A DNA stretch of 8,794 nucleotides, taken from positions 1 to 8,794 of the forward strand of contig JAUNHO010000030.1 of NCBI GenBank assembly GCA_030523905.1. Direction: 5' to 3'. The position numbers were made by a program, and so were the translations under genes. This stretch comes from Bergeyella zoohelcum (GTDB lineage Bacteria > Bacteroidota > Bacteroidia > Flavobacteriales > Weeksellaceae). Of this stretch, positions 1-4,858 are shown one piece after another (positions within the stretch are counted from its first letter, which is position 1; every line of letters starts with the position of its first letter). The notes under the pieces were generated by a model. The model saw only the letters and a list, made by a program, of their open reading frames with translations, was not told the DNA's origin and ran no database searches.

Positions 1-426
1 GTTTTTATTCTCGGTTTTTTCTTTTTTTGCCGTTTTTTCAACTTTCTCCACTTTTTCCGTCTTTTCTACTTTCGGAGCAGGTGCTTTTTTGTTATTCCCA
101 GTGATTGTTTTTTCTTTTACAGGTTCTGGCTGTTTCTCTGGTTGAGGAGCTACAACAGGCGGAGTGGGTTCGCTAATGGGCGTAGGCTCTACGGCTGTGG
201 TAGTACTAGGCTCTTGTGTTTTTGGCTCTTCGGTTTGGTCGCCTTTTTGTTGTTCTCCAAAATTGATGAGCATTGTGGAAATCGTTTCCTCGGTTTTGGG
301 AATAATGCGTGTAAAATGATAAAAATACAATGCCAAAAGTACCAACAAGGCAACGAGAATGGTAATGATACCACTCTTTATTTGGTCGTTTCGTTCATTT
401 TTTTTCTGTTCTACTATGTAGTTCAT
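1..426 (-). CDS. TonB/TolA-like energy transducer, N-terminal part (runs off the window)
   Basis: The reading frame is open from an ATG at 426-424 to the left edge and gives 142 residues without a stop. Residues 1-19 are short, charged and cytoplasmic. Residues 20-37 form one hydrophobic anchor (IITILVALLVLLALYF). After about residue 60 comes a Pro/Glu/Thr/Lys-rich linker of the kind that spans the periplasm in TonB and TolA, with PEPV-type motifs at 98-103 and a Lys/Glu repeat (EKTEKVEKVEK) at 121-131. The C-terminal domain that would touch an outer-membrane receptor or Pal lies outside the window, so TonB and TolA cannot be told apart. Its start codon shares one base with the exbD stop (TAATG), suggesting translational coupling. 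The family role, known from homologues, is to pass proton-motive force from an ExbB/ExbD-type motor to the outer membrane. Confidence 0.8.
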   Translation of the reverse strand, partial: MNYIVEQKKNERNDQIKSGIITILVALLVLLALYFYHFTRIIPKTEETISTMLINFGEQQKGDQTEEPKTQEPSTTTAVEPTPISEPTPPVVAPQPEKQPEPVKEKTITGNNKKAPAPKVEKTEKVEKVEKTAKKEKTENKN

Positions 427-824
427 TATTCGGTAGGTGTGGTTGCAATAGCGATATTAAACTGATGTTTTTCAGCGATTTCCATAGCAAAAACTACGGC
501 TTTGTGTTTTGTGTTTTCATCGGCTCTTATGGTAAAAGATGGATGTTCTTGGTCTTTTAGGGCTTCCACTAGATGCTGTTCTAGTTGGTCTTTGGGGATT
601 TCCTTGTCCCCTACGAAATACTTGCCGTCCTTATCTATCGTTACTGCCGTAGGGTCTTGCCTAGCCTCTTGTGTTTCAGAGGCTTCGGGGAGTTTTACTT
701 CTATGGCACTTTGAGTGATGGCAGAGCTGGTAATCATAAAAAATATGAGCAGAAGGAAGATAATATCCGTCATAGATGCCATACTAAATTCCGCACTTAC
801 GCGGTTTCTACGCTTTAATTCCAT
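426..824 (-). CDS. exbD: ExbD/TolR-family biopolymer transport protein
   Basis: The product is 132 residues, a normal ExbD/TolR length. A short basic N-terminus (MELKRRNRVS) precedes one transmembrane helix at about 20-36, which starts with the motif MASMTDIIFLLLIFFM. Asp20 in that motif matches the proton-carrying Asp of ExbD/TolR. The rest is a periplasmic domain with the family segments IEVKLPEA (41-48), VTIDKDGKYFVGDKEI (61-76) and IRADENTKHKAV (99-110). I chose the ATG at 824-822 because the frame can only be extended by 11 residues to a TTG at 857, and homologues begin just before the basic stretch. Eight A residues, including the A of ATG, lie at the start; there is no Shine-Dalgarno. 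ExbD forms the inner-membrane motor with the ExbB-like protein encoded 74 nt upstream. A TolR role is equally possible from sequence alone. Confidence 0.92.
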   Translation of the reverse strand: MELKRRNRVSAEFSMASMTDIIFLLLIFFMITSSAITQSAIEVKLPEASETQEARQDPTAVTIDKDGKYFVGDKEIPKDQLEQHLVEALKDQEHPSFTIRADENTKHKAVVFAMEIAEKHQFNIAIATTPTE

Positions 825-837
825 TTTTTTTGTAAAA

Positions 838-883
838 TTAATAATGATAAATGGCAATTAGCCTTAATAATAAACGATAAATG
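838..883. repeat. Imperfect direct repeat between exbB and exbD
   Basis: On the plus strand TTAATAATGATAAATG (838-853) recurs as TTAATAATAAACGATAAATG (864-883), the same sequence with four extra bases. It occupies most of the 74-nt exbB-exbD spacer. It may be a local duplication; no function is apparent. Confidence 0.4.
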
Positions 884-898
884 ATGATTTTCTCAAAA

Positions 899-1579
899 TT
901 AAATCGGTTTATTCAGAGCGTCTAAAAATTCATTCGTATGGGTTTGGATTTTTAGGACTAAACGATCTACTTTCGTGACTAAAAAATTGTAGAAAAAATA
1001 GGCAGGAATCCCCACGAAAAGCCCAGCGGCTGTGGTTGCCATTGCGGTATAAATCCCCGAGGCGAGGAGTTTTGGGCTTACGGCACCCGTTACATTAGAA
1101 ATCTCAAAAAATGCCATTATCATTCCCACAACCGTACCTAGGAAGCCCAGCATTGGGGCAGCACCAGATGCAGATGCTAGAATGTTGAGATTTTTTTCTA
1201 GTTTGGAAACTTCCAGTTGCCCTTGGTTTTGCATCGCATTGGAAATATCAGAAATCGGTCGCCCTACACGCGCAAGTCCTTTTTCTATCATTCTTGCCTC
1301 TGGCGAATCTATGGTTTTGCAGTAATCTACGGCGGTTTCTATCTTGCCTTCTTGTACAAAATCCTTGATGTTGTCTAGGAAATTCGGGGTTTCTTTACCT
1401 GCTCTTTTTAGGAAGAAATACCTTTCAAAAAAGATAAAAATGGCCAATAAGCCGAGCAGAAAAATAAGTAGCATAATGACATTACTCACGATGCCACCGC
1501 TAGTAAGAATCTCCCAAAGAGAAAACACCTGCACCTCTTGGGCGGTGTTGTTGGTCGTTATTTGTGCTGTTTCTTTCAT
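899..1579 (-). CDS. exbB: MotA/TolQ/ExbB proton-channel family protein
   Basis: The product is 226 residues. A hydrophobic helix lies at about 32-52 and is followed by FFERYFFLKRAGKE, a loop typical of the family. A cytoplasmic stretch holds about 60-133, then come two further helices at about 134-160 and 172-203. The conserved core motifs are visible: APMLGFLGTVVGMI (141-154) and ASGIYTAMATTAAGLFVGIP (173-192), whose Thr residues line the proton path in ExbB/TolQ. Together with ExbD and the TonB/TolA-like protein encoded next, it should use the proton gradient to drive outer-membrane uptake or envelope maintenance. The start is the only ATG upstream of the first helix. Whether this is the Ton or the Tol set is not decided by the sequence; the gene symbol follows common annotation of this family. 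Confidence 0.93.
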   Translation of the reverse strand: MKETAQITTNNTAQEVQVFSLWEILTSGGIVSNVIMLLIFLLGLLAIFIFFERYFFLKRAGKETPNFLDNIKDFVQEGKIETAVDYCKTIDSPEARMIEKGLARVGRPISDISNAMQNQGQLEVSKLEKNLNILASASGAAPMLGFLGTVVGMIMAFFEISNVTGAVSPKLLASGIYTAMATTAAGLFVGIPAYFFYNFLVTKVDRLVLKIQTHTNEFLDALNKPI

Positions 1580-1625
1580 ATTCTAATCAATAAAAATACA
1601 ACGCTTTTTTTGCTGGAATATTATA

Positions 1626-2087
1626 TTAATCCTCCGTTTCTATTGTTTCGTTTTCCTTGAAATGGCATTTCAGTTTGAAGGCAATAGGCTCATCGTTATT
1701 AGTATAAAAATCATCTATTTGCCCTTTCCATACGAGTTCCAAATCGCCGTTTGTGTTTTCAGAAAAAGTCAATTCATTGTCATAAAGATAGGCTTCATCA
1801 TCAGAAAAGAGATTCACATCGGTGTAGATATTTTCCTCATTATCATTGATTTGTAATGATTGCCCAGCGATTTCGGAAGAAGTGATAGGGAAATCCGAAA
1901 TGCTCAGTGCCAGTTGCGGAAAATGATATTGCAGAGAGTCGTCTTCCACATTATCTAGTTCATCATTGGTGATGATTTCCAGCTCCAAGGTATACTGGTC
2001 ATTGGCGTAAAGAGCCTTACAATAAGTACTTTTGATGCTATACTTCAAAGTTTCATCAGGGTGATAAATTTTCAGAATCCCTTTCAT
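1626..2087 (-). CDS. Acidic hypothetical protein upstream of exbB
   Basis: I do not recognise this 153-residue protein. It has no signal peptide, no membrane segment and no motif I can name, so it is probably cytoplasmic. It is strikingly acidic: 34 Asp/Glu against 9 Lys and no Arg at all. Alternating hydrophobic and polar residues (YTLELEIIT at 32-40, LALSISDF at 59-66, LELVWKGQI at 116-124, IAFKLKCHF at 135-143) suggest a mainly beta-strand fold. Cys residues are at 23 and 141 only. It ends 46 nt before the exbB start with no terminator seen, so it may be the first gene of the exbB-exbD transcript. An exact -7 box lies at 2119-2126 upstream of its ATG. It looks like a real gene, with good frame integrity and placement, but its function is unknown. 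Confidence 0.75.
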   Translation of the reverse strand: MKGILKIYHPDETLKYSIKSTYCKALYANDQYTLELEIITNDELDNVEDDSLQYHFPQLALSISDFPITSSEIAGQSLQINDNEENIYTDVNLFSDDEAYLYDNELTFSENTNGDLELVWKGQIDDFYTNNDEPIAFKLKCHFKENETIETED

Positions 2088-2118
2088 TTTTATTTTAGAT
2101 ATTTTAATTAATGAACCA

Positions 2119-2126
2119 CAAAGATA
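2119..2126 (-). promoter_or_regulatory. Candidate -7 box for the acidic protein/exb cluster
   Basis: On the minus strand this reads TATCTTTG, an exact match to the Bacteroidota -7 consensus TAnnTTTG. It would start transcription near 2115 and leave a leader of about 28 nt before the ATG at 2087. No TTG is found at the usual -33 distance; the nearest (2142-2140) is only 13 nt away. The placement is good but the -33 element is weak. Confidence 0.45.
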
Positions 2127-2130
2127 ATTA

Positions 2131-2164
2131 TTTTTGCTTCAAGATAATATAATAAATATCTTTG
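2131..2164 (+). promoter_or_regulatory. Candidate rightward promoter without a known gene
   Basis: TTTTTG at 2131-2136 is followed by exactly 20 nt and then TATCTTTG at 2157-2164. Both boxes and their spacing fit the Bacteroidota promoter pattern (TTG, about 19-20 nt, TAnnTTTG), better than any other promoter in this window. Transcription would start near 2167 and run toward the 3' end of the U32 gene on the other strand. The only coding sequence downstream before the gap ends is a 21-codon ORF at 2181-2246. A+T-rich gaps make chance matches fairly likely. Confidence 0.35.
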
Positions 2165-2180
2165 TAATTATTAATAATCA

Positions 2181-2246
2181 ATGAATAATAAGTATATTTT
2201 TCATTCGAGATTATGTTTTGGAGGCGGAATTTTGAGGTATATATAA
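2181..2246 (+). CDS. Possible 21-residue small ORF (speculative)
   Basis: ATG at 2181 opens 21 codons that end at TAA 2244-2246. The peptide begins MNNKYIF and contains LCFGGGIL at residues 11-18, with one Cys at 12 and three Gly at 14-16. The case for it is position: the ATG lies about 14 nt after the start expected from the promoter at 2131-2164, close to the leader lengths of prs and the U32 gene. An 8-bp inverted repeat begins 4 nt after the stop. There is no Shine-Dalgarno, but this group rarely uses one. A chance ORF of this length is common, so the call is weak; the RNA could also be non-coding. Confidence 0.15.
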   Translation: MNNKYIFHSRLCFGGGILRYI

Positions 2247-2249
2247 ACA

Positions 2250-2278
2250 TACATTTTCTTTGTATATAAAAAAATGTA
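2250..2278. repeat. A+T-rich inverted repeat in the gap
   Basis: TACATTTT (2250-2257) and AAAATGTA (2271-2278) form a perfect 8-bp inverted repeat around a 13-nt loop. The stem is weak, with one G:C-type pair only, and no T-run follows on either side that would make it a standard terminator. Confidence 0.3.
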
Positions 2279-2304
2279 AAATAGTAGATTAAGTGTAACC
2301 AATA

Positions 2305-2337
2305 TTACAGATAAAGATACAAATTTTATCTCTGTAA
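2305..2337. repeat. Bulged hairpin downstream of the U32 gene
   Basis: TTACAG-ATAAA at 2305-2315 pairs with TTTAT-(CT)-CTGTAA at 2325-2337: 11 base pairs, a 2-nt bulge (2330-2331) and a 9-nt loop. It lies 41 nt past the U32 stop in the direction of that gene's transcription. There is no T-run after it, so it is not a textbook terminator, but it could still stabilise or end the U32 mRNA, or be part of a rightward RNA. Confidence 0.35.
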
Positions 2338-2378
2338 ATTAATCAAGAAATAATTCCCTTAAGTTATTTTGAACTTTT

Positions 2379-3626
2379 CTAATTATTCGGTACTATTTTG
2401 TAGAGTTTATCGCTTGGTCTCACACGAAATTCTGTTTTGAAGGTGATGACATCTGCCTTGGTGGCTTTGTCCTGCATACCTTTGCCATCTACCATCATCT
2501 CGGTAATTTCCATTTCCTGCGAACCTGTGGTAGGTCCTTGTATCAAGACCTTGTCGCCCACGGTAAGGTCATAGGCTTCAATTAAGAATTCCGCAATATT
2601 GGATTTTGGGTAGAAATGTCGCCCTTTACCGATATAGACTTTCTTTTGTGTGGCGTTAGAACCTGGGTTTGGCGACCACTCACCGAGATTCTCCCCGAGG
2701 TAATAGCCACTCCAAAAACCTCTGTTATAAACCGTTTCTAGTCGGTTCATCCAGTCGGCTACTTTTTCTTGGGAGTAAGTGCCTTCGGCAATGGAGTCAA
2801 TCGCCTCGCGGTAGCATTTCACCACGGTGGCCACATATTCAGGGGCTCTGCCTCGCCCTTCTAGTTTTAGGACTTTCACCCCTGCATCTACAATTTGGTC
2901 AAGGAAATTGATGGTGCAAAGGTCCTTTGGCGACATCATATATTCATTATCCAGCTCTATTTCAAAGCCAGATTCTTGGTCTATTACGGTGTATTTTTTT
3001 CTACAATTTTGCTTACACGCCCCTCGGTTTGCCGATGAATTGTGCGAATGCAAACTCAGATAACATTTCCCAGAAACCGCCATACACAAGGCTCCGTGAC
3101 CGAAAATTTCTATTTCTACCAAATTCCCAGAAGGACCTTTTATTTGCTCCTTTTCTATTTGGGTGCAGATTTTCTTTACTTGGCTTACGCTCAGCTCGCG
3201 GCTCATCACCATTGTATCGGCAAACATAGCGTAGAACTTCACGGTTTCTATATTGGTGATGTTGATTTGCGTAGAGATATGCACCTCCATACCGATTTGT
3301 CGGGCATAGGCAATCACCGCCTGATCCATTGCGATAACGGCGGTAAGGTCGGCAGCTTTGGCTTTATCCAAAAGGGTTTTGATGATGGACAAATCGTGGT
3401 CATAGATAATGGTATTGAGCGTAAGGTAGGTTCTCACGCCTTTTTCTTGGCATCGTCTGGAAATTTCAGGGAGGTCATCTATGGTAAAATTCATAGAGGC
3501 TCTCGCTCTCATATTGAGTTGCTCCACACCGAAATACACGGAATCTGCCCCATTATCCAACGCCGCTTGTAGGGAGGTAAAATCCCCTGCGGGTGCCATC
3601 AGCTCTATTCGTCCTGTTTTTGTCAT
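2379..3626 (-). CDS. U32 peptidase-family protein, TrhP/YegQ-like tRNA hydroxylation factor
   Basis: The product is 415 residues. The N-terminal MAPAGDF (10-16) and the segment ADSVYFGVEQLNMRARA (27-43) are typical of the U32 family. The family signature is complete: EIFGHGALCMAVSGKCYLS at 173-191, followed by NRGACKQNC (200-208). Cys181, Cys188, Cys204 and Cys208 form the conserved cysteine set. KLEGRGRAPEYV (254-265) is a further conserved block and the last 80 residues resemble the C-terminal beta domain. Named peptidases by history, short members such as E. coli YegQ (TrhP) and B. subtilis TrhP are known to be needed for prephenate-dependent 5-hydroxylation of tRNA U34 and depend on Fe-S biogenesis; by length and domain layout this protein fits them better than the longer RlhA type. 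That assignment is inference. The ATG at 3626 is chosen because the only extension, to TTG 3650, starts inside the -7 box. Confidence 0.88.
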   Translation of the reverse strand: MTKTGRIELMAPAGDFTSLQAALDNGADSVYFGVEQLNMRARASMNFTIDDLPEISRRCQEKGVRTYLTLNTIIYDHDLSIIKTLLDKAKAADLTAVIAMDQAVIAYARQIGMEVHISTQINITNIETVKFYAMFADTMVMSRELSVSQVKKICTQIEKEQIKGPSGNLVEIEIFGHGALCMAVSGKCYLSLHSHNSSANRGACKQNCRKKYTVIDQESGFEIELDNEYMMSPKDLCTINFLDQIVDAGVKVLKLEGRGRAPEYVATVVKCYREAIDSIAEGTYSQEKVADWMNRLETVYNRGFWSGYYLGENLGEWSPNPGSNATQKKVYIGKGRHFYPKSNIAEFLIEAYDLTVGDKVLIQGPTTGSQEMEITEMMVDGKGMQDKATKADVITFKTEFRVRPSDKLYKIVPNN

Positions 3627-3647
3627 TGATTTGTTGTAATTTGGGTG

Positions 3648-3655
3648 CAAAGATA
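3648..3655 (-). promoter_or_regulatory. -7 box of the U32 gene
   Basis: The minus strand reads TATCTTTG, an exact TAnnTTTG match. Transcription should begin near 3644, giving a leader of about 18 nt before the ATG at 3626. No clear TTG is present at the -33 position. The box also excludes the longer TTG-initiated reading frame, whose start codon would lie within it. Confidence 0.55.
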
Positions 3656-3717
3656 GTTTTTTTAGTTGAAATAGTTTTTTTATATTAATTTATCAGACTT
3701 CGTTTTCAAAAAATTAC

Positions 3718-3725
3718 TAAATTTG
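3718..3725 (+). promoter_or_regulatory. -7 box of prs
   Basis: TAAATTTG is an exact TAnnTTTG match. Transcription should start near 3728, leaving about 20 nt of leader before the prs ATG. No good TTG is seen about 20 nt upstream. It is divergent to the U32 promoter; the two -7 boxes are 62 nt apart, so both genes share one short control region. Confidence 0.5.
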
Positions 3726-3748
3726 CCATCAAAATTATTTCAAATAAA

Positions 3749-4687
3749 ATGGCTGAACAACTTAGTTATCTATTCTCTACCAGAACGAGTAAAGATTTAG
3801 CAGAAAAAATTGCTCAATCCTATGGGCAAGATTTAGGGAAAATTAATTTTCAAGCATTTAGCGATGGTGAGTTTGAACCTGTTTTAGACCAAACGGTAAG
3901 AGGGGGGCGTGTCTTCCTCATTGGCTCTACATTTCCACCAGCAGACAATCTTATGGAGATGCTCCTGATGATAGATGCTGCAAAAAGAGCATCGGCGAAG
4001 AGCATTACAGTGGTAATTCCTTATTATGGTCTAGCAAGACAGGATAGAAAAGACCGCCCAAGAGCACCAATAGGGGCAAAACTAGTGGCTAATCTCCTTA
4101 CGGCGGCTGGGGCAACGAGGATTATGACGATGGATTTACACGCAGACCAAATTCAGGGCTTCTTCGAGATTCCAGTGGATCATCTCTATGCTTCTACTAT
4201 CTTTGTGGATTATATCAAGTCGCTCAATTTGGATAATCTTACCATTGCATCGCCAGATATGGGTGGGGCAAAAAGAGCCAAAAATTACGCTAGTCATCTA
4301 GGTGCAGAGGTGGTGATTGCCTATAAAGAAAGAAAAAAAGCCAATGTGGTGGAGGAGATGTTCCTCATCGGTGATGTGAAAGATAGAAATGTTATCTTAA
4401 TAGATGATATGATAGACACCGCAGGGACACTCTGCAAAGCAGCGGATATATTACTGAAAAACGGAGCTAAATCTGTGAGAGCAATGGCTACGCACCCTGT
4501 ACTTTCGGGCAAGGCGTATGAGAATATAGAAAATTCAAGCTTGGTAGAGGTGATTGTAACCGACTCTATCCCTGTGAAAGAAGGCTTGTCTTCCAAAATA
4601 AAAGTATTGTCTTGTGCAGATTTATTTGCCGATGTGATGAAGAGCGTACATACCTTCCAGTCCATTAGCGATAAATTTGTGATATAA
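3749..4687 (+). CDS. prs: Ribose-phosphate pyrophosphokinase (PRPP synthase)
   Basis: This enzyme transfers pyrophosphate from ATP to ribose 5-phosphate and makes PRPP for purine, pyrimidine, histidine, tryptophan and NAD synthesis in the cytoplasm. The 312 residues match the usual class I length. Visible motifs are FSDGE (37-41), the ATP-binding segment YYGLARQDRK (92-101), the metal/ATP site MDLHADQIQGFF (128-139, with His131), the catalytic flexible loop YKERKK (192-197) and the PRPP-binding signature VILIDDMIDTAGT (215-227). The frame is intact. It is monocistronic here: its own -7 box lies upstream and a strong terminator starts 21 nt after the stop. No Shine-Dalgarno precedes the ATG, as is usual in this phylum. 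Confidence 0.98.
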   Translation: MAEQLSYLFSTRTSKDLAEKIAQSYGQDLGKINFQAFSDGEFEPVLDQTVRGGRVFLIGSTFPPADNLMEMLLMIDAAKRASAKSITVVIPYYGLARQDRKDRPRAPIGAKLVANLLTAAGATRIMTMDLHADQIQGFFEIPVDHLYASTIFVDYIKSLNLDNLTIASPDMGGAKRAKNYASHLGAEVVIAYKERKKANVVEEMFLIGDVKDRNVILIDDMIDTAGTLCKAADILLKNGAKSVRAMATHPVLSGKAYENIENSSLVEVIVTDSIPVKEGLSSKIKVLSCADLFADVMKSVHTFQSISDKFVI

Positions 4688-4708
4688 AAGTAAAATAAAA
4701 ATGAGAAT

Positions 4709-4750
4709 AAAAGCATTATTGAAATTTTTCGGTAATGCTTTTTCGTTTTG
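4709..4750 (+). terminator. Rho-independent terminator of prs
   Basis: AAAAGCATTA (4709-4718) and TAATGCTTTT (4733-4742) form a perfect 10-bp stem. Two T:G wobbles and a G:C pair can extend it inward around an A/T loop. The right arm runs into a T-rich tail (TTTTTCGTTTT). This is the clearest terminator in the window and separates prs from the hem operon. Confidence 0.85.
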
Positions 4751-4793
4751 AATTTGAAAAGGTAAAGCCTCATCAAATACAAAAAAATAAAAA

Positions 4794-4806
4794 TAGACAA
4801 AGTCTA
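4794..4806. promoter_or_regulatory. Short dyad upstream of hemA
   Basis: TAGAC-AAA-GTCTA is a perfect 5-bp inverted repeat with a 3-nt spacer. It abuts the larger dyad at 4805-4820, sharing the bases TA. It could be a second half of a composite operator or chance; no regulator is identified. Confidence 0.25.
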
Positions 4807-4820
4807 TGATGTGCATCATA
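4805..4820. promoter_or_regulatory. Candidate CRP/FNR-type operator of the hem operon
   Basis: TATGATG-TG-CATCATA has perfect 7-bp arms around two unpaired bases. Its core TGAT-N4-ATCA (4807-4818) is the core of the FNR box TTGAT-N4-ATCAA, with the outermost base of each half changed. The centre is at 4812.5, about 40 bp upstream of the start expected from the -7 box at 4842-4849, which is where class II CRP/FNR activators bind. No TTG is present at -33, which would fit an activator-dependent promoter. The identity of the protein is inference. Confidence 0.45.
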
Positions 4821-4841
4821 TAAGAATTAATTAAAATATAT

Positions 4842-4849
4842 TATTTTTG
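4842..4849 (+). promoter_or_regulatory. -7 box of the hemACDE operon
   Basis: TATTTTTG is an exact TAnnTTTG match. Its end is only 9 nt from the hemA ATG, so transcription should begin at about 4852-4856 and the leader would be about 3-7 nt, nearly leaderless. The -33 TTG is missing; a dyad occupies that region instead. Confidence 0.55.
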
Positions 4850-4858
4850 CACATCTTT

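Larger units (their letters stand above)
2088..2378. other. A+T-rich 291-base intergenic gap
   Basis: This is the largest stretch without a confident gene. It holds two divergent -7 boxes whose sequences form a 9-bp inverted repeat (ACAAAGATA at 2118-2126 and TATCTTTGT at 2157-2165), a possible 21-codon ORF (2181-2246), an 8-bp inverted repeat (2250-2278), a bulged 11-bp hairpin (2305-2337) and a weak 5-bp stem followed by TTCT at 2361-2380. I see no tRNA, no conserved riboswitch and no remnant of a larger gene. Confidence 0.7.

Noticed and set aside
142..465. A 107-codon plus-strand open frame over the transducer gene
   Set aside because: The opposite frame has an anchor helix, a Pro/Lys-rich linker and a start coupled to exbD, so this is a shadow.
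825..857. Extended exbD start at TTG 857
   Set aside because: The added 11 residues are unlike ExbD N-termini, and the ATG at 824 precedes the usual basic stretch.
1591..1598. Minus-strand TATTTTTA as an exbB promoter
   Set aside because: The last base differs from TAnnTTTG and no TTG lies at the -33 distance; read-through from the upstream gene is simpler.
3042..3572. A 176-codon plus-strand open frame opposite the U32 gene
   Set aside because: It is the shadow of a well-supported gene with complete family motifs; its translation has no recognisable features and it has no promoter of its own.
3627..3650. Extended U32 start at TTG 3650
   Set aside because: It falls within the -7 box on the same strand; the ATG at 3626 precedes the conserved N-terminus closely.
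3902..3907. Run of six G in prs as a phase-variable tract
   Set aside because: It encodes part of an Arg-Gly-Gly-Arg segment, is short, and prs is an essential housekeeping gene.
4701..4751. A 16-codon ORF starting at ATG 4701
   Set aside because: It coincides with the prs terminator stem and has no promoter; the hairpin explains the sequence.
4321..4800. A 159-codon minus-strand open frame over the 3' end of prs
   Set aside because: It lies mostly antisense to conserved prs motifs, crosses the terminator and gives a low-complexity, Ser/Phe/Ile-rich translation.
4847..4858. Extended hemA start at TTG 4847
   Set aside because: The codon lies inside the exact -7 box, so it would not be transcribed; the ATG at 4859 fits the family N-terminus.
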